A program made the position numbers and the translations under genes. The notes under the pieces were generated by a model. It was not told the DNA's origin, searched no databases, and saw only the letters and a list, made by a program, of their open reading frames with translations. A stretch of DNA of 64,000 nucleotides, from contig NMRA01000035.1 in NCBI GenBank assembly GCA_002633005.1, positions 1,247,657-1,311,656 of the forward strand, written 5' to 3'. Source of the stretch: Phoronis australis (Eukaryota > Phoronida > Phoronidae). Below are positions 1 through 60,417 of the stretch, piece after piece (position 1 is the stretch's first letter; every line of letters begins with the position of its first letter).

Positions 1-975
1 CACAAATATGAATCAGAATTGGTCCACAAGCTGAAGTAAATATGAGACCACTGTCAAAGCGATAATGCTGAGCAAATGAACAAATTGCTGAGTCATTGTC
101 GCTAAGAAAATAAATGCTCTACAAACCGCACTGTGACAAGGGGTCCACGAAAAACGACACAAATACCGTGATATATATAACCGGCATATAAATTACGGGT
201 GCAAAGCGACGTATTTTCTATGGCAATTCTGCTTTTTGAGATCTACTAATCACCAACTGGAGAGAAGCACACACACATCAATGACACTATTTTTCGTGCT
301 GGAAGACTTTTAAGATCCCCCAAATTTCGGCCAAGTCACATCAAGGTAATTCTAATTACGAATTCGACGACGGGTGTGGAAACTAACTGATGATCCAGTC
401 ACTCTTATTCAGATTAACAGTGGATTGGCTTGGAAATAAATCATATCTAGTTTGACAGTGTGCTCGAGAACGGGCCGAAAAGTTGGCTTTACCCGACTGG
501 TCATGCAATGCGTCGAGCATGTCAAACAAATTTATTTCTTCTCAAGCCCGGATGTCATAGCATATTGTCAGGCCAGTCATATATAAAGACTGTAGGCCTA
601 CTCACTACGTTCTTAAGAATTTTGACACAGCGGGCCAAAACCACTAGGTAGGAATTGAATTCACTACTTGCACACTTTGGTGGCGCTGCAAAAAATGATT
701 GTTGTGCATTGTTTTCTAGGACACAATGCCTCGTTTTAGCTTTAATTTCAACAAAGTGCGCGAGTTCCAAATATGCAGAACCATTCTGGTTTGGACACAG
801 CACCTTGTTTTCAAGCACAATGGCGAATTCGCAAAAGTAGTGAATACACGTTGGAGACACTTGTTAAAATCTATAAGAACTTCATCGACGGTTTTTTTTT
901 GGTCAAGGTCGTCCATTCCATTCGGCTCAACCTCGTTTCATTACGATTTTAGAACGGGTTCGAACATTATGAGAA

Positions 976-1147
976 CAGTGGCGGATCCATGATTTTTAAA
1001 GGGGTGGGGGTCGGATCAAGGATTTTTTAAAAGGGGGTCTAAGTCAACAATTTGAATTGGACCCCCATTTAAAAAAAATAGATTTGATGTCTCTGAAATC
1101 AAGGGAAAAGGGGTCCGGACCCCTTGACCACCCTGGATCCGCCTATG
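976..1147. mobile_element. Short inverted-repeat element (GGCGGATCC ends)
   Basis: About 170 bp bounded by CAGTGGCGGATCCATG and, inverted, CATAGGCGGATCCAGG. The interior has runs of G then of C (for example GGACCCCCATTT) and no coding capacity. The termini are shared with the elements at 12231, 22442, 39517 and the right end of the mariner insert. This is a MITE-like, non-autonomous DNA element. Confidence 0.65.
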
Positions 1148-2215
1148 GAGAAGAACCATGCTGGGACTGGGACATACATGGCTCTGAATAACGGAACAAT
1201 GAGAAAACTTAGCGATAAGTGATCGCGAAAATAAAAAAATGACAGAAGCGGGTTAATACCACCAAAACATAAAGAAAATACCACTTTTATCTGCCAAAAC
1301 ATTGTGAAGCACACTTTCACTGAACACAGCTAGGAGCCACAGATTTCGCGTTTCTGTGGTCACTGATATCCATGATCAAACGAAGATGGGTTGCAAAATA
1401 TTTGAAATCCGTTAAATTCTTCTGATTTTTGTCGAAACTGCAAAACATGCTGACTTATAAATTGAGATGCAAAATGGATCATTATTGCTTTTCAAATGTG
1501 CTGGAGGAAGTCGCTTGGGCTGTTCACAGAATTCTGGAAAATCTACAATTTCGTGCATGGCAGCTTATTTACAAGGATCACGGTTTACTAGACGCAATTT
1601 ACCCTCGTTGTTACATTAACTTTCAAGCCTTAGTGTGAAAATCAGGGGTGCTAGGTGCAGCGGCGCGTTGACTTACCTTGATTTCTGTGACGCGTTATAA
1701 GCTATGACACAAGTGACTGACGACCGCCACACCCTCACTGACGCCGGTTCTTATACAAGCTATGTGCAAATATGCTTCGTCATTGTTATCACCCGATGGC
1801 TATCACCATAAGCCATCCCAGGTAAACACGTGTTGAACTGCGGAACTTCACAGCTTAACAAAATCAGTGTTACGTCATTCAGTTTCACACTGGAATTACT
1901 ATTGAGGGTTATTCAACCCGACCAGAGAATGGATTTCCTAACACTTTTAGAAACTGGCTGTCAAGTTCCGTTTTGCAGAACGATTTGAAACCTTAAACGG
2001 GATCCCCGCAAACCCTTGTAGGCCTATATGCATAAGTCTGTGTTGAAAATGGATTTTGCAATCAAAGTAAACTTGAGTTCAGTTGAACATTGAATGAAAA
2101 ATTATTTCGTAATAACAAAGCTATAGGGTAACGCTTCACATTAGTGTCAGAACACGACTGCAGTGCAAGAATCGCGTGAACTTAGCATAAAAGGAATTTG
2201 ACACGAGACCTTTTT

Positions 2216-2360
2216 GGCATAAAGCTGTAAAAATGGCTTGTTTATGTTTAGTTAGTTCTTTTTTGCATAAAGCTGTAAAATGACGTATTTGTTTATGTTT
2301 AGTTAGTTATTTTGGGAATAAATCTGTAAAAAATAACTTTTTTATGTTTAGTTAGTCCTC
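2216..2360. repeat. Three tandem units of about 50 bp
   Basis: Each unit has GCATAAAGCTGTAAAA (or a variant), a short spacer, then TTTATGTTTAGTTAGT. Three successive copies drift from 5' to 3'. AT-rich and non-coding. Confidence 0.8.
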
Positions 2361-3580
2361 AAAGAATGAAAAAAGTTGTGTGATCTTGTAAATTGGAAAT
2401 AGTTTACAACTGAAAACTTGTTGTTAAATCATAACTTTTTAACATTCCTCCAAACAAAGTTTACGAACCGGGTGGTCACCGTACATGATTTCAGTTTGCG
2501 TTGTACATTTTTGTAGACAATGATGGATTGTTCTTTGTTGATGTGACATCATGTGCACCAATCGATCTTTTTACGGGTGGTGTTTTCGTGGCTGCACGTG
2601 AATACTTTCCACAACACAACACTGTCACTCATTGACCTCAGATCTGGTGTTCTCTCATTGCCGATAAGTTGGGACAGAAAGGTTCTCATCAGACGGTGTT
2701 TCAGATACGGAAACTGGGTGTCATTTTACTCCTTGTAGGTTTAAATACGTTGGGCTGTCATTGTACCTTCCTTCACTAGGGCAAAGATCACTCCAGGTGA
2801 ACCCAACTTAAAACTGCCCACTTGTTATAAACGACAACTAACGAAGATATATCAACACACTGGTATGATTCTTTCTCGTTTTAATTGTTCATTACATTGT
2901 CTTACTGAAAATGCCGTTCAAGTCTTGCTATATTGTTTGACTACGCACATCCTTGATATATTTTGATACTTTTCCACATAACTTTATTACAATTAACAGT
3001 AGTGTAATAGATGTCACTGCACGCAAATCATTGTGCTTTTACATCTAAAACCAGCCATTTTAGCTTTGATGACTGTCATGTTCGAAAAAGCCAAACATGC
3101 TTATAGTGACATTGAGAGGGTCAATACACTACGTAAAGGTATGTCGTGTTACGTATGCTTTGTTGAAATAGAACTGTTTGTGTATGCTTATCTGTTGCAC
3201 AATACACATTGGTGCTATTTGGAGAAGGCTGGGGACTGAGTTCAAAATGTCGATATAGCAGTTTTGGTTTGTGACACCAGGAGCTTCTGAGCGGTAGAAA
3301 TGCTCGACTTGTCAATGCATGCAGGCAGCAATCACCTCGACTTCACATGTCATTATTACCCGTGGCTGCACATCGTTCCCATTGCGCCGTAAAATGGACA
3401 TGGGACTACTTTTTAATCATTTTGGTCTCGTTCATAACCATCGACATTGTCAAAAAGATGCGAAAGGTTTACTTCTGGCAAACACCCCCTCCACATGGAC
3501 TTAAGGTTTTAGACTTTTCCTTTCCTGCAGATTTTCTCCGACACTTCAGGCAACGATTCTGTGGTTTTGTTCCCTATCAT

Positions 3581-3644
3581 GGGAGGCACACCATAAGGGG
3601 CTGAGGGGCTACAGCCCCTACTTATTTCAGTGCCGCACCGCCTG
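3581..3644. repeat. Mini foldback repeat (GGCGGYG family)
   Basis: A 60-65 bp unit: GGGAGGCACACCATAAGGGG, then GCTACAGCCCC, then TTTCAGTGCCGCACCGCC. Its reverse complement aligns with the repeat at 27707, and both have the same pair of inner complementary runs. Non-coding. Confidence 0.6.
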
Positions 3645-3792
3645 TGCATATTGTTTAGGTTCTTACGCTTTGAACATGTCGATAATTAAGACCAATCTGT
3701 TAGACACAGGAAATGTTTTATTTAGGGGTTTTTAAAACAATGTATATATTTCTAGAAAAGACCCATAATTGGTACGAATGCCGTTTTGTTTC

Positions 3793-4365
3793 TTACAGTG
3801 CATTATAGCAAACAGCTTCCCACACAGGTGTGTATTGTTCGTTGGACACGTCTGGCCCCCTATTGATTATTTTTAGTACGTCCTTTCTACAAGAACACGT
3901 TTTGTGTTTTGACAACGATTGACTACTTGTAGAATAACTAAAATGTAATAATTTATTGGTTAAAAAATTCATAGCAAAGTACAGAATACAAAGAAATGAA
4001 GAATAAACGTGTAAAATAGCTATCCCAGAATTTTCGTAAAAGTTCACAATAGGATTGAAAACGGAGACAATGATAAATCCAAAACAAGGTATGTAAATGG
4101 AGCATACTAGTTTCAAGCCGAACCTATCTGTAGGCTGGGTTGCGTAAACGCAAAAAAGAAAACTCTCGAGAAATGCTAGCGTGATCACGTGCTTCGTTTC
4201 TAATGTATTGCGACTTCGTGTGAAAACTTGCAGGATCTTGCGTTCTCGGGAGTTTCTTCTACGCATCGCGCAGTCCAGCTGTGCACCACAGCACGCACGC
4301 TGCAGTATGCATAAACAATTAATGCCCACTTGATATTTATTATATGTTCTTTCTCGCAGCGTCAA
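3793..4365 (-). CDS. Hypothetical 190-codon ORF downstream of PRKG1
   Basis: Longest unexplained ATG-initiated ORF in the window, 1.07 kb past the PRKG1 stop on the same strand. It has a basic N-terminal third (MRRRNSRERK), then hydrophobic stretches such as VITLAFLESFLFCVYA, IYIPCFGFIIVSVF and ILHVYSSFLCILYFAM that could span membranes, and a Cys/Lys-rich tail. I recognise no family. It may lie within the PRKG1 3' UTR and be fortuitous. Confidence 0.18.
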   Translation of the reverse strand: MTLRERTYNKYQVGINCLCILQRACCGAQLDCAMRRRNSRERKILQVFTRSRNTLETKHVITLAFLESFLFCVYATQPTDRFGLKLVCSIYIPCFGFIIVSVFNPIVNFYENSGIAILHVYSSFLCILYFAMNFLTNKLLHFSYSTSSQSLSKHKTCSCRKDVLKIINRGPDVSNEQYTPVWEAVCYNAL

Positions 4366-5433
4366 CTAAGCAAGAAACCTGCAGATTTGAACGACTTAAG
4401 AAAAGGCCGTATAACTATTGAGAAGCGAACAACATTATGTGCTAGAAGTAAGTGAAACAACGTCGGAGTTGGAATGTACAAATATCCCAACTAACAATAA
4501 GAATAGTAAAAAGTAGTTCTACATTAACAAATACAATATCATCGCGTCACCAGCACTGAACATTGTAAACTACTGATACACAAATCAACATGATAAATAA
4601 TCAGATATACATACAATCAGCTCACTATCGGGAAAGTCAAGTAGTTATACAACACAAGGCTTACCATGCACTCAAATACGGCAATTATTCTCACAATTCG
4701 GAAAGGAGCGATCACTTTTCGCAAATTTGTGGGGCCCTTTTTGTACAGCTAATGTCAAAGAATGACATGATGCTGGCGTGGGAAATCAGAAAACACTAAT
4801 AGCCAATGGACATTTATGTGATTACAAATGCAGGGATACTTGTTAGATATCGTGTTTGCCGTGATAGGATTATTTAAATATGACAAATGAGATAGGTTAT
4901 CCCAAATAGCTACAGTGCAAATACTAATCGCTAAACGCATTAGGTAATCATGTAACCCAATCACACAAGCAACCATTCAACTCTTGTATCCTCACTTGTG
5001 TCACAGAATTCACTCATTCTACTTACACCAAGAATTTAACAATTGAAAACATGACTTCACAGTTCCACGCACAGATAACAGTCTTCGTTGGCTATAACAA
5101 CAGAGCTAACGATCGAACAAATTTTCAAGTCTTACTTGAACTGTTATGACCTCAGTCAATTCATTGTAAGCAAAGAAAATATTCAGAAATATACCAGTTT
5201 TGTTATTTCTCTAACTTGACCAATCCGCTCTAACTTGAGCAACAGACGTGAAGCGGGTTGATAACATACGAAGTCACAACACAAGTTCAGAACTTATAAT
5301 TTGACGCACATTACTTAACATACGTGAACAATACATGTAAGACGTTCCTCACATCGTGTCTTTCCATTATGGCTTATTGCTTCATAGTTTCTGTTGTTTT
5401 GAACGTAGGAGTATCCCATGGAGTCACGTGACT

Positions 5434-53958
<48,525 letters not shown>

Positions 53959-56900
53959 CTGAAATACAGATTAAGAAAGTTTTCGTTTGAGATTTTTAAA
54001 AACGAAGGCAAATTTAACGTACAATCTCAACCATTGTTTAGCCTCGTTCTTGTCAACCTTTGCGCACGATCATGAGTCGTGTGGCTAATAGAACAATTCG
54101 ACGCGTTCCTTTGAAAAGTACTGGCTGACTTATAATTCCGAATTGTTGTTGATTACTTCATGTCTCCAACTTACCAAGATAGGAGTTCTCCAAATTTTCT
54201 AATAACCAAATGAACAGGAAATCAGCCTGATCATCACGGAAACGTATAGTGTGAGTGACAGTAATGACCGCTGAATATTTTTTATCGTGCTTTCACAAAG
54301 ATGGCTGTAACCCCCAGACGTGCAGATAACGCTAACAGTTTTTCAGTGGTGAAATCGCTAGGGGAGACAGGCGAACTGCCCACGAAGGTGTCATTTTCGC
54401 CAGCTGTTAATTTGTTTCCTCACCACCCGTGTCGCTTTGAAATTGAAAATAAAATTGATGTCAAAACATGTTCACTTTCAAAGATAAACCACGTGACATT
54501 AAAAATGCAAAACGCGAAATATGAAAAAAGGTAAAAACAGATAAGCACCGGTTTTAGAAGTGGTCGATGTGGGGCCGATGTAAGTATCGATCCACCAAAA
54601 ATTAATATTTGACAAATAATTGGGATCATTAAATCGTTTAAACACGAAAACAAAACATAACATGCAAGGCACACGACGCACTGCAGAGTTTTCAAGGCCA
54701 AATTACGAGTTAAAAAAAAATGCCCGCACGGAAACCGTGAAATAATTTCAGCCAGAAAGAAGATCGAAAGAACAAAACCTTGCACCCTGGGATAAAGATG
54801 CACCTCCTTCCTATGCGCATGCGTGTCTTACGTTTGTGAAGTATGCGGTCTGGCTACGGAACAAGTGAGCGAACACATCTACACTTATGTAGTAACTCAA
54901 ACCGCCAGCAATTAAAGCGACAGCAAAAGTGACAGTCGCTCAAAATATTGGCGTTTCGCAACTGGTTAAAGTGCTAGCAAAAAACGTTAGCGTTTTTACC
55001 AGTTTCTGAGTGAAGCATCCACGTCTATGGGAGTCTATTTTGACAAAAAACACACTCCGTTGAGTCTGCTCCCCTACTGGTTTTGAAACCCCCCACTCGC
55101 ATTATTTTAGCAAAATACTCGATTTCTTTTCAAAGCCTCACACACGCAACCGCCACCTAATGTTTAAACAAGTGGCCTGTCATCGTGTCAGCCGCAATCA
55201 TCATAACTTCAATTGTGTAGAGAGTGGTCATAACCACTGACTCAAATAAATCGACACCCCTGCTTGACCATTGTACTGAGTCAAACGCGTCACCAGAAAA
55301 CTGAAGCAGGTTTGAGTTGAAGACAAGTTTGGAAGTCTTCGTCTCCAACGGTCGGATTCGTTGCCGAATTGCAGAGGAGTCTAGGGCAGCTATCATAGTA
55401 GCTAATACAATAAGAACATACATGTATAACCAGTTCCAAGCAAACAAGCTCGCGTCTCCGTGATAAGTCGTAAGTTGCTGTAAGCTCATACTCACGTCCG
55501 TACACCCTCACTTGATCATCAAGGATTTGAAAATATATGAATCTGTGTATTGTCAGTTTGTGGAAATATTTGACATACGACGATGGGCACACAACTTTTA
55601 AGGTCCCATTGAAGCAAACAGACGCTTTTGACTGGTACTTTAAACATTATACGTTCGATAACATGATTGACCTAAGACACCCAAGTTAAAATCGTAAATT
55701 TGGAATGTGTACAAATTGTCTCTCAACCAGTAAAACGAGGTGGTCCTCAAGCGGTTATAAACAATTACAACACATGGTCCTGTGTACACATAAATGACTT
55801 TGACACGTTGTTAATTCGCGCTTTGTCTCAAATATATCAAATTAGACGCGGCGTTACTTGTGCATTGTCTTTCGAATGTACATCATTCAAACAGCGTGAC
55901 GTAAACCATAATGAAATTAAAAACCAACTAACGTTGATCATGTTCATGACCTATATTGTGTTAAACGGGTCAAGGCTCAAGACACAATCTCAATCCGACT
56001 GATCAACTGTTGCTCTCTAATAAGTCAACAAAATTTGTGAACTATGCCAAGTTGAAAAATGTCATTCACCTGGCAGGTGTAATTGACCGAAGAACATTAG
56101 ATGATTACAACTACCGTGCGAATTACTGTCAAAGCTACATTCATAATTTGATGCCGTAACTTTCCCATTATCCCAACCATACCGTAGGAGATCGTGTTAC
56201 ATAAGGTCTGCGATAACGTAGCATAACTGACGTCAAACTACCTCCTGTCGCTTTACAAAAACACTAACCAAGACACCATGTAACAATCACACTTTTCCAC
56301 TGTCAGAAAGTTTTGTGCAACTCGACACTCTCGGTGATTACAAAGACAGCAAAATTCATTTTAAACAATGCGTCTTGAAACACATTTTGGTATGCAAAAA
56401 TAAACATTGCGCAAAAGTGCACCCATAAAATAACATCTAAGCCATGTAAACCACTTAACTTAGGTGTAATGGATTATCATTGGAGTGAACGTTTGTTCAC
56501 CATGGGTTTAAGTTATCAAGTTAACAGCACATCAGGAGAAAAATAAATTATGATCTGAGTAGAAACAATAAATTTCTGTGTTCGGCGCTACATCAAAGAC
56601 AGTCTGAAAAATGAAAAAAATACTCCATGACTATTCAACTTAAAAGCTCTCATTGAAAAGTTTTCTGAATAGATTTACAGAACCCAAGACGTTTTGAGGC
56701 ATAAGGCGAACGTTGTTATTTTGATCTTTATTCGTTTAAATTGGCCGCATATTGGGCCTGGTATTGAAAAGAAGTCAGATTCACCGAATTGAACAAACAC
56801 ATTTTAGCAAAAGTTTACGTCTGATTTATTGAAACGCACTTGTGATCGTTGTAGCCCTCCTGTGCGTTCAGTAACTTAGTTTTGATTTAATTTTCTAGTA

Positions 56901-57570
56901 CAGTTAAACGAGAGGAAGTGCAGCTTTGCACGAATTAAATAATGGACTAATGTTTATAACTTTACGCAATTCAAAGACTATCATCTAAAAGACAATCTTT
57001 TTTGTTTATCCGTTTCCTGTTCCGGTCCCATGCACCACTCACCTATATCTTTTATCTTCAGTTTAAAACATTAATCTCCTAAATTTTCTTTTAATCATGT
57101 CCATTGGTGTCTTATTTATAAACAACTGTCGCATGCAAACTAAACCCAAGACTGCTATTTAATTGGCACAGGCTCACTTGACATTACAAGATTTCAACAT
57201 ATGGGATTAACGAGTTGTTTAATAGCCCCTGTCAGTACCAGCGCCATTTGGTGCAAGGATAAGATATCAGGGAAATATTCCTTGGTAAACCATTCCTTCC
57301 TAACTTTTGCGTGATGCGAAATCATGTTCCGCCCGCTTGCAAAAGCGAGTTCATTGTAGCGTAATAACCAGCGTTAAGAAGTTAAAAATAAGCGAACTAA
57401 AGAAGAAAGTAGTTAATAGTAAAACTAAGANGGTGCAAGCCCAATCTCAATAGGCAACTGACACACCACAGGTTGTCATTGTTGGTATAGTTCATTGTCA
57501 CTCCCTGTAACTGACTGTATCTGTGCTTCATTACTTGTTGCTGGGCCTAGCTAGGTGGCCACTGTATTAT

Positions 57571-57618
57571 AACTTCTGAGGATGGTGTTTAATAAATGAC
57601 ACCGAAACATGTCAAGTT
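57571..57618 (+). ncRNA. Hammerhead-ribozyme-like motif (Penelope-type)
   Basis: AACTT, CTGAGGA, a hairpin (GGTGT, 10-nt loop, ACACC), GAAA, CATG, TC, AAGTT. This reproduces a type I hammerhead: 5-bp stem I (AACTT with AAGTT), core CUGANGA, 5-bp stem II, core GAAA, a minimal self-complementary stem III, and UH before the predicted cut after C57613. One extra T (57583) sits between CUGANGA and stem II. Such minimal hammerheads are known at the ends of Penelope-like retroelements. The 'n' at 57431 and lack of an ORF suggest only the terminal repeat remains. Activity is unproven. Confidence 0.55.
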
Positions 57619-57770
57619 TTAAATCCGTTGTTGTTTTCGTGAACATATGCTGTTACTTGCTATCATGGAGAACATAGAATCATGCGAACACAAATTTAAG
57701 ATTCATCAACTCATTGGAAACCCCTGCCGTCCATTTTCGGCACCACACCACACCAGCTGCCGTCCACTTC

Positions 57771-57925
57771 AGGGCTGAGTTGCATAAAGCTACAAAAGTT
57801 ATCCGCTGGATAAGTTGGATTGTTGCATGACGTCAGGTACATTGTTCAACAATAGCAACGTGACGCGTGATAATGCGACGTCATTGTTACTGTACGGCGT
57901 ATAACTTTTATGCAACTGGGCCCTG
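57771..57925. mobile_element. MITE with GTTGCATAAA termini
   Basis: 155 bp with ends AGGGCTGAGTTGCATAAAGC and, inverted, CAGGGCCCAGTTGCATAAAA. The interior contains GACGTCA and GCGTGATAATGCGACGTCAT. A truncated copy in inverse orientation lies at 49567-49637. No coding capacity. Confidence 0.7.
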
Positions 57926-58451
57926 AAGTATCAGCAGACCCCAAGGCCTCGGTATGAATCTGCAGACTCGCATTCCTCAAACATACTTCACCTACGCGCC
58001 GAACTTAAATAAGTTAATCATCTGGTCCCGGGGAATGGATCGAATTTGGGACATTTCGGCGTTTGTCTGGAGTTTAGGCGCGGTCATGGAGTTGTTCCTA
58101 GCCCTCGCAAATGAGCCCACTCTGCACCAGTCGGAGTTTATCATATCGATCCCAACTTTACCTCAGTGAATTAATGGCGACACCGACATCTCCCCGGGTG
58201 ACTAGAGCTCCAAGATCATTGGGCCTTATTAAATACTTCTGAATACGCTAGAGCCCGAAAGATTGGAAATTACTATCGATGCAAACGTACTGGAATTAAA
58301 CTCATTAACGCATCCAAAGCCGGCTGGGAATACGTGCTCACAAGCACGTAGTGTCTTAACAAAGTTAACAATGGACACGGTTTCAACGGCTTGTCCTTTC
58401 AAAAGGATTGCTCAGAAGAGGTAGTAGAATTTGTGTAGAACTCAAGATATT

Positions 58452-58457
58452 TTTATT
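58452..58457 (-). terminator. Poly(A) signal of DNAI2
   Basis: AATAAA on the minus strand about 115 nt past the DNAI2 TGA. It is the first such hexamer downstream and is well placed for 3' end formation. No long poly(A) tract follows, so a recent retroposition scar is not visible. Confidence 0.55.
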
Positions 58458-58572
58458 TCGATCATGCCAGAAAATCTACAAGTTGGTGACTTCAATAATC
58501 ACAAATAAATATAATAAATGAGTTTTTACAAACTTTCTGTAAAATATTTAAGAACAAGTTTCAGAATTAAAC

Positions 58573-60417
58573 TCAGCTTGGGGGAGGTGTCGATTTCTCG
58601 GGAATTGCAGTCGAGTCTCGCTCTGCTCCAGTACTTAAATCATTAAAGGCTGAATAGTCGTCGTCATAGAAAGTGGATCGCCTCGACGCCTTAGCACGAT
58701 CGCTCTCTAAATTTTGTTCTCTTCGTCTCTCGCGAATTTTCAATTCATGGCGGATCAAACACATGAAGTCGTGGTTGACTGATTCTCTAGGGGTTTCCTT
58801 GGGATTTCCTAAAACTGAGTAGTTTCCCGTGGCATCTTCCTCGACTGATTCATTAGCCTTGAATCTCACTTTCATCTCGCGATGTCGCGCCTCTAGAATC
58901 TTCTCCCGCCTCGTTTCTCTTTCAAACATGGCGTTGACAAGGGATTTTTCATTTTTGTGGATGGTGGCCATGTTTGCCGATAGCTCCAGAAGGCAAGTGG
59001 AGCCGTTTCTGGAACCTGTGGCTACCCACCGCCCCTGCTCTTGGACACGTAGACAATGCAGCGGATGGTCAGACAGTCTGATGTTCAATGTCGGGTCGTT
59101 CTGTTTGAACAAGATATCCCAGACGTCAAGAGTTCCGTCCGTCTTAGTGGTGAAAAAAACACCCGGTCTTGTTGGGCTCCAACATCCATCCGTTAAGTAC
59201 GTCTTGTGATACTTTGTCCACATTATAGAAGAATCCTTCAAGTCTTCAGTCCAAATCCTCAATGTCCAATCCCCGACGCTAAGAAATTGCTTGGTGAAAA
59301 AGTGGTTTCTTTGCAGGGCATAGACTGGGCCAATGTGTGCTTGATGGACAGACACGATCTTTTCCGCGGGAGTTTTCGCCTTACGATTGCAAGTTATGAT
59401 GGTACCGTGCTCAGTGCCTGCCATGAATTTTGTTGGTATCGTGTGCTCAAACTCAAGAACGGAAACACCCTGTGCGTTAGTAATATTCATAAGTCGAGTT
59501 GGATCCAGCACGAGACTTTCCGTCGGTTCCTTCATCTTGCGCATGTCCCACCAAAGAACCTGACCATCGCTTCCAGCAGAAAAAAACTCACTACCAGTCT
59601 TCGAATAAAGCCAAATGGTTCGATACACGGGATCACGATGACTTTGATTGACAGGTGACATTTCTTGCGCCAACCCGCCCTTCCGAGTGTCCCAGTATCC
59701 GACCTGTCCATTGTAACAACCGCCTACTAGCACGTGGTTATCCTTCGGGTTGCATTCCAGGCAGGCAAGGGGTGACGTGGGCTTAATGGCCATTTCTGGC
59801 TTAGTAGAAATTTCGACATCCCAAACATAAGAGTCAAAAGACATGTCCAGTTGACACTGAAACTGCAAGTTGCAGTAAGCAGCTGCAATCTTCCGACCAC
59901 CGTCAGGGAACCAAGAAATGTACGTGACGGCCCGCTTCTTTTCATTGGGGTCTTTGTAGACATTGAGCGTCTTTGCTGTAGGACATTCATCAAGAAGGTC
60001 TTCCTCTGCGCATGGAAAATATTCCTCGTAAATATCTACCGCGTTGTTTTGACGAATGCAGTGGTCCATTATGTTCCCAAGATTAACTACAGCGTTCATG
60101 TAAGGTTCGTCTTTTTCAATCTTTTTACGGTACCTCATCACTTGTTCTACCTCGTAAGGATTGATATCTTTCGGCCAACCACCTTCACGATGGTTAATTC
60201 CCCTTCCTTCGTCAGTTACCCGTTGGGTGTTGACCTCGTGTTCGGACATAACTCGGGAGCATTGGATACCAGTATGAATGGGATTTCGAAAGATGAAATT
60301 GTGTGCGAGAGTGTCGTCAGGCTGGATGTCCACCAGAAGTTCTGGAGGCCTATCAGAGAACAAACAATGATGTCCGTACTGGCACCTCTTCTTCGTGTAA
60401 ACGTAAACAGTGTCCAT
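58573..60417 (-). CDS. DNAI2: Axonemal dynein intermediate chain 2, intronless
   Basis: One 614-codon ORF, close in length to vertebrate DNAI2 and colinear with it from MDTVYVYTKKR to the FERETRREKILEARHREM segment. DNAI2 pairs with DNAI1 at the base of the outer dynein arm in motile cilia and sperm flagella. The N-terminal region contains the conserved VDIQPD, NPIHTGIQCS, GGWPKDINP and IDIYEEYF-like motifs. Residues about 160-500 form a WD40-type propeller, with repeats such as VLVGGCYNGQVGYWDTRKG, FFSAGSDGQVLWWDMRKM and FLSVGDWTLRIWTEDL. The C-terminal region is charged and helical. The start is the first ATG, matching the family N-terminus. It lacks introns, whereas the PRKG1 gene beside it has at least 14; this suggests a retrocopy or lineage-specific intron loss, yet no stop or frameshift is seen. 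Confidence 0.96.
   Translation of the reverse strand: MDTVYVYTKKRCQYGHHCLFSDRPPELLVDIQPDDTLAHNFIFRNPIHTGIQCSRVMSEHEVNTQRVTDEGRGINHREGGWPKDINPYEVEQVMRYRKKIEKDEPYMNAVVNLGNIMDHCIRQNNAVDIYEEYFPCAEEDLLDECPTAKTLNVYKDPNEKKRAVTYISWFPDGGRKIAAAYCNLQFQCQLDMSFDSYVWDVEISTKPEMAIKPTSPLACLECNPKDNHVLVGGCYNGQVGYWDTRKGGLAQEMSPVNQSHRDPVYRTIWLYSKTGSEFFSAGSDGQVLWWDMRKMKEPTESLVLDPTRLMNITNAQGVSVLEFEHTIPTKFMAGTEHGTIITCNRKAKTPAEKIVSVHQAHIGPVYALQRNHFFTKQFLSVGDWTLRIWTEDLKDSSIMWTKYHKTYLTDGCWSPTRPGVFFTTKTDGTLDVWDILFKQNDPTLNIRLSDHPLHCLRVQEQGRWVATGSRNGSTCLLELSANMATIHKNEKSLVNAMFERETRREKILEARHREMKVRFKANESVEEDATGNYSVLGNPKETPRESVNHDFMCLIRHELKIRERRREQNLESDRAKASRRSTFYDDDYSAFNDLSTGAERDSTAIPEKSTPPPS

Larger units (their letters stand above)
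1148..5433. other. Region 3' of PRKG1
   Basis: Contains the likely PRKG1 3' UTR next to 5433 and the AATAAA on the minus strand at 4341-4336. It also holds the hypothetical ORF at 3793-4365, the mini foldback at 3581 and the tandem units at 2216. I recognise no other gene; smaller open frames have no family features. Confidence 0.5.
53959..58572. other. Region between PRKG1 exon and DNAI2
   Basis: Holds the hammerhead-like motif, the MITE at 57771 and two overlapping minus-strand open frames of 100 and 112 codons near 55157-55592 with no recognisable features. No PRKG1 N-terminal exon was found. It is either intergenic DNA or part of a PRKG1 intron that encloses DNAI2. Confidence 0.5.
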
